Below, piece after piece: positions 20,255 to 33,152 of a DNA stretch of 64,000 nt (positions within the stretch are counted from its first letter, which is position 1; each line of letters opens with the position of its first letter). The notes beneath the pieces were generated by a model. That model did not search any database. It was not told the origin of the DNA and saw nothing but the letters and a program-made list of their open reading frames with translations. A program made the translations under genes and the position numbers. The stretch comes from Cristatella mucedo (taxonomy: Eukaryota; Bryozoa; Phylactolaemata; Cristatellidae). Where the stretch lies: positions 1,094,001-1,158,000 of the forward strand of contig WPIO01000129.1 in NCBI GenBank assembly GCA_009760855.2, given 5' to 3'.

Positions 20255-21822
20255 ACGGTTGGGTCAGCCAGCCTCCCTAACAAATGGAACAGCGATTAAG
20301 CTGCCATTGACACACTAAACTTTATGTAGGTGTGATTTTCACACAAACTTATAGAAAGCCACAATCTGACTTTGCCAATGAAAGATCATAGCACGTGGGC
20401 TTTCTCGTGTTATGACCTCCAATGGCCTGGACCAAGCTACATATTCCAACTGCAATGCAGCTGCAAATTACGCAACAGGCATCACGCGATTAGTTTTCTT
20501 TCATTTCCAGTTTAGGAAACGACGTTGCTTCTTTAGTCTAAAGATTCCATGAAATTGCGCATCCACTTACTAAGGCAACGACCTCCAATAAACTTGGCCG
20601 CCAAGATATTTGAAACAGCGATACAGCTACCATTTCCATGATTGGCTTCGTGACACTTCGGTTTAATTCCACAATATAGAAAGCCGTATCACGAGTTTAC
20701 CCACTTTTTTATCCAATCGCGATAATGCAGTATATTGCTACGGCGTCTGATGGCCGGGATATTTGGAGGCCACAGCATTATAAAACACCTACCCAATACT
20801 ATGAAATTAGCTGATTAAGCCCAAAATCTTTTTTTTTCATTGTATAATCGAAACCACAGTTGCAAACCACCATCTACGTGCAAAAAGCAGCCGAATTGCA
20901 ATTTGAATATTCCGGGAGGCTGGGTGGTTCGGGCCGTTTGAGGCCTTAGCATGAAAATGCCAAAATGCAATCGCATGCAATTTGGAATGCCGTTGTCGAT
21001 ACTTTAGATTAAAAATAAAATACAAAATAAATTTTGGTAGATTTCACAGCCTCATTTAAATTGCGGCAGAAGAGCCTTAACGGTTATTACCACCGGTTGG
21101 ACCTGCTAATGAAGGATCGCCGACTGCCGGATTTGAACTCACATCCTCGGATGTGAAGAGTGAGCACCGTCTCACTGCAACGTTTAATGTGGAAATGGCA
21201 GCTGTATCGCCGTTGGAAAATGCCGTGAGGTTAGCTGATCCAGGCCATTGGAGGCCGTAGCACGAGAAAGCCCATGCGCTATGCCGTGAAATTTGATTGA
21301 CGGGTAAACTCGTAGACCAATTTCTGAAAGTTCGTGTCAAAACCGCAGTGTCCAAATCTTTATTATCGTGGTTTGACTATTTAGAGAGGCTGGCTTGGCC
21401 CGGGCCATTGAAGGCCGGTACACGAGAACGCCCACGCGCCGTGCTAGGGAATTTGGTTGGTAAATTCGGAACACTGTTTTCTACAATGTGGAATCAAAAC
21501 CACATTTTCTCGACACGCATTGCGGAGTGCAGCTGCATCGCAGTGCAAATTTCTAGGGAGGCTGGCTGGCCCGGACCATTGGAGGCCATAGTGTGATATC
21601 ACGCAAGTGCAAAGATATGAAGGAAAATAGCTTTCATTGATGAACAACGCTCATATGAGTGTGAAGAGATTTGTAAGATGTCTCGGAAAAAGGTATGATA
21701 TGATTGTCCGAGTGAATTATATCTGAAGTGATTAAGATGTTCCAGAATATAAATGCTACTATCTTTGTTGGTAAGTATTATTCCTCTCACTGTGGACGAG
21801 CCGTTGCTGATTCAAGGAAATG
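20255..21822. repeat. Degenerate ~165-bp satellite-like array with inverted monomers (copy 2)
   Basis: The core around GGCC(A)TTGGAGGCC appears near 20406, 20579, 20742, 20916, 21228, 21386 and 21557, giving spacings of about 160-175 (or twice that). The first two are in reverse orientation (GACCTCCAATGGCC). Around each core lie related stretches such as GTGGAAxTGGxAGCTGTATCGC and CACGAGAAxGCCCA. The array is colinear with 1318-2815. Confidence 0.65.
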
Positions 21823-21824
21823 CC

Positions 21825-21985
21825 TGTCCCAAGGCTGCTTGGGACAGGCATTCTAGCACAGGCATTCTGGGACAGCCATTCTGGGACGAGCACTCTGCGA
21901 CAGGCATTCTGGGACAGCCATTCCGGGACGGGCATTCTGCGACAGGCACTCTGGGAAAAGTATTCTGGGACAGCCTTTCTGGCGG
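21825..21985. repeat. Minisatellite, ~14-15 bp unit
   Basis: About ten imperfect copies of GGGACAGGCATTCT (with AGCCATTC and AGGCACTC variants) follow directly on the satellite array and end in a run of G. The ORFs through it are by-products of the repeat. Confidence 0.8.
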
Positions 21986-22264
21986 GGGGGGGGCAGCTCT
22001 CGCAAATTACCCAGGTAATCTTGGCCGGGATTTACAGATCCAGCATTTTGAGCAAATGTGAGCGTCACTTGCCCAACTGCACCATAGTCCGAAAGACAGA
22101 CCTAGGTGCGCAAGCAAGTCTGAGATTTGATTTGATATAATCGAGTAAATGTAAAAGTCTTCCGGCTGTGAGGGTGAAGCGTGAACAATACTATTTAATG
22201 GTGCACCACCGACCTTCGACGAATGGCCATGCAACCTGCATATACATCGAGTGGTCAGCAGCAG

Positions 22265-22458
22265 GTGGGTGAAAATAAAGACATGAGATATTCGCACAGT
22301 CAAAGGAGAAGCTTTTTTTTTAATCTGTTTGTCCTACACTAGAGCGGAAAAGGAACAACGAAGCTATGCATTCCACCATTTAGTAAGCACTCGCGGCTTG
22401 GAAGGTAAATGTTTAACCTATCACATCCAGACCAGCGAGTCCTGCTCGTGGTGTCGTG
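22265..22458. repeat. Dispersed repeat R3, copy 1
   Basis: It matches 23668-23862 in the same orientation. Shared stretches include GTGAAAATAAAGAC, CGCACAGTC, AGTAAGCACTC and CAGACCAGCGAGTCCTGCTC. No coding is evident; the class is unknown. Confidence 0.6.
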
Positions 22459-22799
22459 AACGTGGAAGCTGTCACGATTAACACGTCCAGCTGATCTCTA
22501 CTTGCTCCGCAACAAAGAGCATAGCGACCTCAAGGTTTCATCTCTTGTTTTGTACATTTATGGATGTATCTCTATCTGTAACTCCACAGACCTACAAATA
22601 CTAAGTGGCTGCTGTGATGAAATGTTATCTGTAGTGCAATCAAATAATAGGGGCCGTGATATCCGAAGAGCTAGCCAGCTCGCTCATAACGACCGAGGTC
22701 GTGGGTTTGAATACTGCAGCAAGCGATCCCTTACTGCAAGTTGTGATGATAGCCGTTAACGATCTTCTGCTTTTACATAAACAAAGTTTGTAAATCAGC

Positions 22800-22801
<2 letters not shown>

Positions 22802-22888
<87 letters not shown>
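22802..22888. repeat. (CA)n followed by (TA)n microsatellite
   Basis: About 33 CA dinucleotides run directly into about ten TA dinucleotides. The flanking 22460-22800 and 22890-23480 hold no recognisable gene. Confidence 0.97.
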
Positions 22889-23474
22889 AACAGCGTTAAG
22901 AAAGCATTGTAGCTAACGGACATGATTCATGCAACCAAGAATAATTAGAAAGCATGGCTGAGTCAGGAGAATCATCGAGGAAGTGAGAAGCGTGGAAACA
23001 GTAACATGAGACGACTGGAATGAGTGTGCTAGAGTCAAAAGCAGGATCAAACCTATCGTTGCACAAACATTTCTGACAAGTTACGCAGTCTATTAGCAGT
23101 AGATTAAAATCTGGCCGCCAAATGTAATTCAGCAAAACAATGGAATAGTTACTTTATTGTCCCTAGACGACATGAGGGCGCGTGGAGGCCAGCGCCGGTG
23201 CAGTAGTTCGGCTCAGTATGAAGCTCGGTATGAAGCCAGGGCAGGCCTTGTCGGTCGAAGTAAGAATCAGGCTGTGTGTCCGTCGATCAATAGAGAGCCA
23301 TCGAAGCGCCTTCAGCAAAGCAGACAACGTGTCTATGTTGACCACACTTGGAGCTTTATTTGACACCAGCTATAGAGACCTAGTTTTCATTAATTTTTCT
23401 AATCTACGTCCATTCGCCTGCTTCTTGACAGCACAAGGGCTTATTAAACAAACACAATCGCCTTAATATCTTAT

Positions 23475-23595
23475 AATGTTATAATAAATATATATTAATG
23501 TCATGATATATACATAATATATATAATTTTATAATATATAATATAATATTGTTATAATATATATTTAATAATATATAATATAATAATGTTAATAT
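23475..23595. repeat. AT-rich low-complexity tract
   Basis: Interwoven ATAATATAT and TTATAATAT strings with almost no G or C. No larger unit is apparent. Confidence 0.85.
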
Positions 23596-23667
23596 GCCGA
23601 TGCGAAATAACTCCTAATCTGATTTCTTATAGTACCACCTGCTCGTCTGACTCAGCTAGCTGTGCAC

Positions 23668-23862
23668 CGTGAAAAATAAAGACTTCCGATTATTATTCCG
23701 CACAGTCGAACCATAAGCTTTATTAAATCCGTTCGTGCTTCTCTAGGGCGGAAAGGGAATGACAGAGCTATCCACTCAACTGTAAAGTAAGCACTCACGG
23801 CTTGGAAGTTAGATATTTAACCTATCACATGCAGACCAGCGAGTCCTGCTCGTGGTGTCCCA
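23668..23862. repeat. Dispersed repeat R3, copy 2
   Basis: Second copy of the element at 22265-22458, with similar ends and about 20 percent differences by eye. Confidence 0.6.
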
Positions 23863-23942
23863 GCACTAGTCACATTTCGTGAGAGCAAATATTGCTGGCC
23901 AGCCTGGACGATATCTTTATTAAATATACGGTTCATTGGCCT

Positions 23943-24360
23943 AGCAGCGTACTTAGAGTCAGTATTCTGCTGCCAAAGGCACCGACCTCAAAGTATTTGA
24001 GCTAAGAAATACAAGTTTCTGGACGGACAAAGAATAGAGTGAAGCACTTTATTGAAAAATTATGGATTATTGCAGCTGCACAGGCCCAGCCAGTCTCCTG
24101 GTTTGAACAAGGTAGGGCGACTTTTGAGCATCAATAATTTTGCCTATTTGCACAGCAGTGTGCTTAGAGTCGTTATCTTGCTACCCAATGCAATGACCTC
24201 AAAGAATAGCAATTGAGCTTAGAAATACAAGTTACTGGGCAGAAAAAACTGGAGTGAAGCACTTTATTGACAAATCCCGGTTTAGTGCCGATTCGCTGAC
24301 CCAGCCAATCTAATGGCTTGAAACAGATAGGTCGACATTTGAGCAATATCAGTAAGTAGC
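23943..24360. repeat. Tandem pair of ~210-bp units
   Basis: The unit beginning AGCAGCGTACTTAGAGTC at 23943 recurs at 24153 as AGCAGTGTGCTTAGAGTC. Both copies contain GACCTCAAAG, TTAGAAATACAAGT (or a one-base variant), GAGTGAAGCACTTTATTGA and CCAGCCA. No reading frame is conserved. Confidence 0.65.
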
Positions 24361-27300
24361 TGAGGCAAGGTGTTCGGCGGATGCATTAGCTAAGCTTTTT
24401 CGATAAACCTCAGGCTCTGTAGAATGTGCTTCAGCAGAAGAGACAATGTGGAAGCAGGTCGCCTCTATGCCTGGCCAGGAAAGGGAGATTATAAAAAATC
24501 ACGTTAAGACATCACAGTAATTGGCCAAATACCAACAGCACAAGCTCTGGTTTTTTGACTGTCGATAGAAATTATCAGATGCTACGAATGGCTTTACTAT
24601 CCGTTGAATTTTTAATAACCAACAGCCCTTTTATTTCTCGAACGCATTTACAGCCGCAGGACCTGTCAATTGCAAAAGTATCTGGATTCTGTCTAGATTT
24701 GCTTATTAGAAGCTTTTGCTATGCCCCCCTCTGGCAGGTCTAGAAGGCAGGTCTTGTAAGTTCCGTTTGTTAGTTTTGCTAATTATTGAACGCCCAAGTA
24801 TGAATTGGAACGATAATGATGCCAATTTGGGACGATAGGCCTATAACTAAAAGAAGAATTTATCAAACTCTGTTTAAAAAGCACGTATTTCTTTTCGGAA
24901 TAAAACATCTAGAACGACATTTCATCAGTTTAAACTAAAACCCTCAGGCTGCCCGTGACACGCAATTATTCACAGAATCAACTAAACCCTATTTCTATTC
25001 ATCAGCAAAGACCAACCAGCCTTGCTGAAGGTCACCAAATTGTCAAACTTTGTGAGCGTTAAAATTCTGCTATTGTCTAAGGCTGGACTTTCAGTATAGT
25101 CATATTGCAACTACTCTTTTAATACTAAATAGTAAGTTTGCTGGAAGGCCATTAATATGCTTCTCAATATGGAAGGTTCCGGGCTACGACTAGGTGCGAA
25201 GAGAACTTTCTAAAATTGGTGGCATTAAAGATCGTTTCACTTCGGCACAAGCGCATGCCTAAAGTCTGCAATCATCCTCATGGAAGGTCGAGACACCATC
25301 AGATGATGATTCAGATGAATCAGATGGTGATTCGGTGCTGCTGGTCTGCGTTTTTAACTCGCAGAGAAGTAATTACTTCTATCCACAAGGAATATGCTAA
25401 GCCATTTAGAGTTAACCGATCCTCTAATCCATTGGAGTGCTGAAGATTGGGGTTGTGTGGAGGGATGAAATTAAATTAAGAAACTAAGCTCTTTTTGAAC
25501 TGCAAGAGCACTAGTAGGATTCCCATGTGCGATGGCACTTTGCAGACTTGATTATATGCAATACGACGACTGGGACCCAAAACACACAGCTGAAAAAATT
25601 AAATATTGTCTTAACCATTCATTCGACTTCAGTTACGTACCTATGACGGGATTGGCCAAGTCAATCTCCGGGCTGTAACCCTGAACACAGGCTAGGTTTA
25701 GTTTGCTGGGACAGTTGGAACAACGATTTCGTCACCGGTCGGGCTTGGGCCTGACCTGTAGCTTTGAGCAGAATATTCGATGACACCCTTGAACCTTGGC
25801 TCTTGAAGACCTTACGTTAGCCGGATAAGTAGTGGTTTTTGGATGCCCTTAGTGGCTCTCAGCTATACGTCCGGAAATACGCCAGGCATTCGACGACGAT
25901 GCGGCCACCCACAAAAGGTAACAAGTACCAAATGCTTGCTCGGGTTGGAGATATGCACGCTCGCTCCGACGGTTTGTATATTATGCGTTCCCTTGTAGCA
26001 TGCTGTTTGCGGTCCCCCACCCCTTCTGCGAGCTGGAGCCAGCCGAGAGCTGACATGCACCACACTAGTGACTTTCCAACTATGCAAGCACTGTCTTACC
26101 CACGTCGCGGCGATTTTATACTTGTGAGGTTAGCAACCTCTTCTTCAAGATTGCTCAGGTCCAAGAGTGTCTTCCAGCGTTAGGGTCTGGCTTCATGTTT
26201 CCAGCATCACATCGTAGCCTAATTTCCCTAGGTCCCTAGTACTTCTGTTTACTTCCGTTGTGGCTGGTGATTGCGATTACGTTCTAAAGAGGTCGAATTA
26301 AAATGCAACTCGTCTTGCCCTAGCTCAGCGTCACTGCGAGCGGGCGCCATGGCTGGAGCAGACGGAAGCGGGGCTGGAATTAGCCTCAGATTCGATTAAA
26401 ACCCAGTTGAATATCGTGGGATGAGTTCAAAAGACAATTACTGCAGCAGCCACAGCGCATCAGCTGGTGAGGTTTTTGAACATTTGAAAAAGCCTAGGGC
26501 AGCATAACCACCCGATATTTTCAGGAGTTTGATCAGCTCCAAGTCTGCTTGTGTCTGACCTGACATTGCAAATAGAGAAGTGCAACGTCATGGTGACTTG
26601 ATAAATTAAGCATGATTTATGATAATTTACGAGAACATGTTGCCTCTAATTGAAACTGGTAGGCATATTGTTGGTGATATCGATATTTGATATTTACTCA
26701 AAACGCAGACGAGATAGCAGCGTCACGATGGCTGCTCCATGGTCCAAATATTGTGAGTGAATATCTATGCATCACCTTCCGTTCAGAAACTGACCAATCT
26801 TATCCTTTCTATGACCTTAAACTTCCGGTATAAACCAAAAGTGCTGTCCTGGCACTCCAATGTAACTAACGCAGACATATTGGGTACACGGTAATGAGAA
26901 GGAATAGCAAAAGGGGCAACTACTTTTAGAACATGCCAGATCTCCAGCAGGCACTTCTCCAGCTAGTAAAGGTCAAACCAAGTAAACAGGTAACTGAAAA
27001 TCAAGTAAGAGATTTGCCACACTTTGGTATGAACCAAACCTTACCAAAGCTCAATACGGCAGGTGTGAGAAATAATGTATTGAGGCACTTCCGATGCTAA
27101 TACATTTTAAACCTAGCTGCTGAGCTTTGAACTAAGATTAAGCACACAAATCCTAACAATACTACTACTACTACTACTAACAACTATAGTAATAATAATA
27201 TTTGAATAGCAACCTCCTAGAAAGACATCTCTGTCCAGCCACTTTACATATGCTGGAAGGAAGCATATCTTTTGGTTCAACATTAAAACCAAGATTCAGC

Positions 27301-27982
27301 ACAAAGGGGAACACAATTTTGCTAGGATCTCATTACACAGGCCGGAAGACGTACAAGGAGTTCGATACAGAAGTCTATATGGAATGCAATGAATGCATGG
27401 ACCAATTAGGCTGAGGTGTCCGTGTCTGAGGACGACTGAACATATGCAAGTTCAGTGCCTCCAGCAAACTTGATACATTCTTAGTTATAGACCTGAGTAT
27501 GCATGAAGAACAATTTAGTTACTGGCACTTGGAAAGCTTGCAATAAGCTAAAGGCATGGTCATTCCTACGAAAGGAGGCAGGCAGAAAAACATTAAGGAT
27601 ACGTTCGTTTATTATCTGGCTTTGATTATTGCTCTTATAGAGCAAAAATTCTCTAAGGATGAGTTTGCATGTGTATAATGTCACTGTCCACCCCAATGAG
27701 AACGAGAGAACGATTGCAGGGACGACTAACCAGACCGGCCACTAGTGTTTTGGAGCATAATATCTACCAACCGTCCGATGGAGTCACATGACGACCTAAA
27801 TTGCCCTACGTGTGAGGAAATCTGCAAACCCAATGCTGTAAATCGACTGTTTACTACTTTCTATTTCGATATGTTTTGTCGAAATCGTAGAGAGGTGAAC
27901 GAATTGCAACTTTTTCCAAATATATAACAAATTGGAAAAAATAACCAGTAAATGAGAATCTACATAACCGATTGCGAAGTAT
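24361..27982. other. No gene recognised; anonymous sequence
   Basis: I find only short, unsupported frames here, none with a motif or a second copy in the window. There is a short (ACT)n run near 27162-27180 and scattered AT-rich patches. It may be host intergenic DNA or an element I cannot place. Confidence 0.5.
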
Positions 27983-28050
27983 TTTATGTGTGTGTGTGAG
28001 TGTGCGTGTGTGTGTGTATGTGCGTGTGTTCGTGTGTGTGTTCGTGTATA
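27983..28050. repeat. Imperfect (GT)n microsatellite
   Basis: GTGTGTGTGAGTGTGCGTGT and similar runs interrupted by C and A substitutions. The reverse-strand Thr/His-rich frame across it is an artefact. Confidence 0.9.
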
Positions 28051-28394
28051 AAGTCTGCCCTTCCCCCGATATACAAAATAGATAAGGACAGTAAAATCTG
28101 TCGTAAGTCAAATTAATTTTCTACGACGTACTGCTAAAACACCTTTTGTCTCAGACATCAAGAGATAAATAAATTATACTTCTTCTCAAAATATATGAGA
28201 ATTGGGAAAACGGTAACAAGCGAATGAGAACTTACATAACCGATTGTGAATATTTTAGCCTACATATTTTTTGTTGGACGCTTTTGATCTACTGACAGTG
28301 CTCGAATTGTGAACGCTTTCATAAATAAATTTTGATTTTTAATTTTCACCAGACCGTGGCCAAATTTGTATGATCACATTTTGTGTTGAAAAGT

Positions 28395-29180
28395 CGCAGC
28401 TTGCAAAATTTCAGCTACATAGCATTGCTAAAATTCAGGCTTGTTTAGACAATGATACCACGTCCAAGTTGGTCCATGCATTTGTGACATCCGTCTCGAC
28501 TTCTGCAACTCACTGCTTACTGGCCTAACGGGATGTGCGATCGGGCGATTGCAGCTGGTGCTAAAATACTCAGCTTGGCTTGTCTGTCGTGAGCTTCGCA
28601 GCTGCCACATCACACTACTTCTCGCCGACCTGCACTGGCTACCAGTAAAGCAACGGATCGACTTCAAGGTTGTGTCGCTCACATTTAGGTCACTTCATTC
28701 TATGGCTCCTGCCAATCTCTCAGATCTACTCCCCAACCAGGCCAAGCATAGTACCACCAGCTTTTCGGAATCCAACAATATACCAATACCTTGTATAAAC
28801 CTCAAATCCTTTGGAAACCGTGCATTTAGTTCCTATGCTCCTAAAGCCTGGAACCCCCTCCCGACTTGCGTCAGAACATTGCCTGACTTGATAAAATTTA
28901 AAAAGAACTTAAAAACACGCCTTTTTAGGACAGCATTTAGTGGGTACTTGTGAGTCGTCCTTTATGGGCTTGTTCATGCTGACACTATGCATGCTGCCAC
29001 TAACAACACTTGCATGCTGACGCTGTGCACGTAACCCCTAACCATCTTATTCATGTTGTTTATCAAGCATGATTTTACTCAGCATTCAATCGCTTTCACC
29101 TTTGCACCAAATGTAAAGCGCCTAGAAAGAGATTCTCTGAGGGCGCTTTATCAAGTGTATTATTATTGTTATTATATTAT
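28395..29180 (+). mobile_element. LINE A 3' part (RT C-terminus plus tail), 5'-truncated
   Basis: It matches 13170-13957 of LINE A. The reverse transcriptase C-terminal frame (28549-28953) reads LLLADLHWLPVKQRIDFKV, FRSLHSMAPANLSDLLP, NLKSFGNRAFSSYAPKAWN and ends GYL-stop. It is followed by the characteristic AAAGCGCCTAGAAAGAG ... GGGCGCTTTATCAAG end and (ATT)n. Unlike LINE A at 13486 it has no stop after MAPA. Confidence 0.85.
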
Positions 29181-29309
29181 GTTATACCATAAAGGAAAAG
29201 CTTCGGCATTGCAGGCGGCCGGGCCAACTAAAAACGTCGACCGCTCTGCTTCTCCTTCTTTTGCCTCGACGGCGCTGGACGTATTCGTTAGCAAATAATA
29301 CTGAAAATA

Positions 29310-29385
29310 ATATACTTGTATAGCCCCCTCAGAGAACTTAATCTCTTACTAGACACTTTAAATGCGCTGTAAAGGAAGCACGATT
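29310..29385 (-). mobile_element. LINE A 3' end fragment
   Basis: TATAGCCCCCTCAGAGAACT and CTTACTAGACACTTTAAATG are a diverged reverse complement of the LINE A terminus. It faces the LINE A copy ending at 29180. Confidence 0.55.
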
Positions 29386-29497
29386 ATATGCTTAGCATAC
29401 TTATTATACTTACATTATTATATTATAGTATATTATTATATTATATTATACTTACCACTTGGGAATTTATTTTTAGTTGTTTCACGCACACCTGAAA

Positions 29498-29636
29498 GCC
29501 TCGCCGAGCTGGTTTAGCCCAAGGTGCTCGCCCCGACCTAAGTTAGCCCGATGTCCTGGGCTCAAGCCCCGTGGCATATGCAAAGCGTTTGAATATAGTT
29601 TAAGCTCCAATGGTATTATACAAGTGAATTATATTC
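29498..29636 (+). mobile_element. tRNA-derived SINE, copy 1
   Basis: The head GAGCTGGTTTAGCCCAAGGT gives an A-box (TGGTTTAGCCCAAGG) and GGGCTCAAGCCCC gives a B-box about 40 bases later, as in pol III tRNA promoters. The tail ATATGCAAAGCGTTTGAATA through CAAGTGAATTATATT resembles the LINE A 3' end. Other copies are at 36936, 40110 (minus), 52437 (minus) and perhaps 36350. Confidence 0.65.
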
Positions 29637-31373
29637 ACATTAATTTTTGTGTATGTTTGTCGGAGAACCTGTTTGGAGACCAGATCTAGCAGGTTGATTA
29701 ACCACGCCTGTACTTTATTTGCTAGGACAACAGATCCTGCGTATATTCCCATCTCTCCGGCTTCCATCTTGGTTCAGCAGGTAGGCACACGAGTTGGACT
29801 AAACAAGGTTTCGGATTTCTTTCTCCGTCCCCGTGAGTCGATGACTTTGTCCCAATCACATTCAAAGACCGCTCGCGTCAGCATGAAAGCGGTGCGCGTG
29901 AGTGTGAGGTCGCGTGAGTGCTTGGCGTGCGTTCAAGTGAGCATCGTGTGCGTAAGGCAAAGCGACAACGCGACGAGCATCACCACCACGCTCGTTTTTT
30001 GTTGCTTTGGATCGCGCGACGGGGCAATTTCTGTCGGTTTGGTCTCCCAACTATGTTATTCCGCCGCCAGCTGAAGTCACACCACTCTGACCAACCGACG
30101 AACGTGCTAGCACCTCAGCTTGCGAGGCACTGCAACCCGCAGTCCCAGCTGAAAAAAGCTTGCTTTAATTGCAAAGTGCATAGCAGGTCATTTGACCCGG
30201 CCAGGGCAGCAGTGACCTACTTCCTGCTTATGAGTTGGCCTATACGGCGTAGTTGCCATACGGCGTGTACGTACGTCATACAGCCGTTTAAGTCTGCTGT
30301 GGGCGCAGTCCTCATAACAGTCTGGTCAACACGGTCGCCAGCGTCCATGTTGAACAGCCTGTTATGAGCACCATGCCCATAGTAGCCTGACAAGGCTGTA
30401 GGAACAAACGACTTATTAGGTCGAATAGTAAATGCGGATTTTCTGGGTTTACAGTTTAGGTCTAAAGGTTTAGGGGTATACGATTTATGTATTAGAAAAA
30501 ACTCTAAACGAAAAAGGTAACTATATACGCGTGTATATTTAACGTAAATATAAAAATACGCTTGCGAACATAAACAGCCTGCTATGACCACTGTGCCCCT
30601 AGCGGACTTACGCGGCTGCTTGAAAAACGACACCGTATTAGCTTCTATGCGCAGCTATCATCTCTCGCTATTTCTCTCACACACATCTCTCTGTGACCTA
30701 CTTTCCTCTCTTTCCCTCCCTCCCTCTCTCTCTCTCTCTCCCTCTTTCTCTCTGGCTCTTCATTCCACCGGCTCCAGAGCAGCATTCACGACGTCTTAAC
30801 GCTCGCTCGCCCGCCTGCATCACCAGCATCTTCCGCTACTATTTAATAGTAGTTTGGAGTCTCTCCGCCCTTTAAACGTTAAGGGTCGAGAGCAAGCAGC
30901 TTAAATGCACTAAAATTTCCAGGAAAATCACAAGGAGACGCGAGGCCATTACCAAGGTCTGAAGACGTGGTAACCAATCCACATCTGGCATACGATCTCA
31001 ATGGTACCAGGGAATGCTTACCTTGAGATACCAGAGCAAAAGCCGGCAATGAAGGCTGTCCGGGCACGCTGCCGAATCGCCCGACGCCTGACGCGGCTCG
31101 TGCTGAACCTAAATATACGGACTCACAAATGGATGCCAAAAAGCTTCCTAGTTGGGTCTTGACTGGTGAAGCACCATTCGCCAACCTGGCTTCCTGGTTC
31201 GGGTCACATGCATTAAGCCAATTTCCCAGGTTGGCAGATCGCGAAAAAGTGGTTGTAAGACATTTCCCCCTGGACGTTCTCCCCGAACATGCCCTTCAGT
31301 GTACCCTAGGACGTTCCCCCGAGGGCTAGGACACTTCCATTTATGTTGATGAATGTATAACTAAGAATACAGA

Positions 31374-31377
<4 letters not shown>
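29637..31377. other. No gene recognised; includes CT-rich tract
   Basis: Several frames exceed 100 codons but show no motif, no duplicate and no codon pattern that I can support. A pyrimidine-rich stretch (CCCTCCCTCTCTCTCT) lies at 30690-30760. Two short related phrases (CAGCCTGTTATGAGCACC near 30355 and CAGCCTGCTATGACCACT near 30576) hint at a decayed repeat. Confidence 0.5.

Positions 31378-31412
<35 letters not shown>
31378..31412. repeat. (TA)n microsatellite
   Basis: About 17 TA dinucleotides. The following 31413-31870 shows no recognisable feature. Confidence 0.95.
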
Positions 31413-31416
<4 letters not shown>

Positions 31417-31869
31417 GAAGTTTAGGCTCTATTAAAAAAAAATCAGTATAATTAGAGGAATGGATGGATTGGAAGGATGGCTTCTAATGGAGCGAACGGC
31501 GGCAGCTGTGAGCTATACAGTTGACATTGAGAGTTCCTGATATGGAGAGCTCCTCCTGCTGACATAAAGAGCTCTCACGTGCATTCGTGTTCGTTGCAGA
31601 ATTCTACCGAAAACCGAAGTTCTTGAGAACATCGTATACGGAAACAATACAGCTAACACCCGTTTAAAGTGATTCTGATTGTTATTTGACCGTAGCACGT
31701 AAGAAATTACGTGCCTACGGATATGTAAACGCTTATCGCTTTGGGCTGCTGGATCTTTACGCCGGCGGCGGTTAGAGCTACGCCGGCGGCTAGTAACCTC
31801 CATATCTCTAACTGCAATTTATATCTCTACCTGAATCTTTCTATTTTGGTGGTCATCAGGGCTGTTATA

Positions 31870-33152
31870 ACTCCATCGGTCAGACATAATGCTTGCCTAT
31901 GGAATCCTCGCTCAATGTGCAATAAAACTCTGGTAATAAGCGACGTTATTTCTGAAAATATTATCGACCTGCTCCCCTAACGGAAACTTGGCTAAATTCG
32001 ATAAACTGTCCGGCAATTGAAGACGTAAACTCAACTGGTTTCTCATTCTTTCCTACTCCTAGATCAATCAAAACTGGATGTGGAGTTGCAACCTCAACTG
32101 GTTTCTCATTCTTTCCTACTCCTAGATCAATCAAAACTGGATGTGGAGTTGCTGTTATCGTGCGAAATTCAACTTCAAGTCATTTCCAGTACCCTCGAAG
32201 CAGTCTTTTGAATCAATTGTCTTGGCCTCACACGAAAACAAGCTACCGATAGTGGCAGTAGTCTATAGACTACCAGGTACCAAATCCTCGTTTATCTGAG
32301 ATTTCTCCGATCTCATTTCGATTATGTGTGCAAGAAATTGATCCTTCCTCGTTATGGGTGATTTCAACGTTCACTTTGATAACTCATCTGACGCCTTCAG
32401 CACTGAATTTCGTGCATTGACGGGCTCATTGTCTCTTGTCGCTCATGTGCATGGCCATACTCACATCAAAGTTCGCACACTCGACCCAATTTTCTCATGC
32501 AAGTGCACTTTGTCCCAGATTAGCTCCTTACCTGATAATCCTTGTGATGATCTAGCCGATCGCTTCTCTCGATTCTTAATGCAGAAGATTGACAAGATCA
32601 GGTAGTCCATCGCTGCAATGGCAACATCCCCACTAGAATGCTTTTCCCCGATTCCTGGCTGCACCTCAAGGCCTACAGTTAAGCAGGTCACTAATGATCT
32701 CGTCCTGAAGTTCATATCCCAATCAAAGAAAGAAGACAATAAGTCCTCTGGACACTATTCCCACTGTACTGCTCCTACGTTGCATCGATCTGCTTCTGCC
32801 ATGCATAAGTAACATCATTAATATGTCATTAGCCTTAGGTCATGTCCCAGCACCCTTCAAAAAATCTGTAGTCAGGCCACTTCTCAAGAAAGCGACACTA
32901 GACCAAGAGAACTCAAGTAACTACCACCCAGTCTTACTCCTACCATTCCTATCAAAGACACTGGAAAGGGTCGTGGCTGACCAGCTGAACTCATAAATTT
33001 GAAATTATTGAATAAATTGAATTGAAATCAATTGAAACTTCAAACCTTGCTAGTAAGTTCCAGTCTGGCTTTAGAGATAATCACTCCACAGTGCCAGCAT
33101 TGATTAGGGTTGTACAATGACCTACTTAGGAATGCAGACATGGGTAGAGCGT
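31870..33152 (+). mobile_element. LINE A fragment: endonuclease plus start of RT, internally deleted
   Basis: It carries the N-terminal half of the apurinic-type endonuclease missing from the 11.4 kb copy: HNACLWNPRSMCNKTLVISD, TETWL-like residues near 31985, and MGDFNVHFDNS at 32354. About 510 bases present in the other copy are deleted at 32514, joining endonuclease to the linker (QISSLPDN). It ends in the RT fingers (SKTLERVVADQLNS) and is cut at about 33152. A 60-base tandem duplication lies at 32030-32152 and a 40-base AT-rich insertion near 32996-33040. Confidence 0.8.

Noticed and set aside
21753-22140. Overlapping frames with SGTGILRQ/WDSHS-type repeats
   Set aside because: Generated by the 14-15 bp minisatellite.
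22802-22888. Regular CA and TA repeat as a possible CRISPR-like array
   Set aside because: Simple dinucleotide microsatellite without spacers.
27854-28111. Thr/His/Asn-rich minus-strand frame
   Set aside because: It is the translation of the imperfect GT microsatellite.
29649-30367. Two overlapping frames of 141 and 149 codons
   Set aside because: There is no recognisable domain, no second copy and skewed composition; chance frames are likely.
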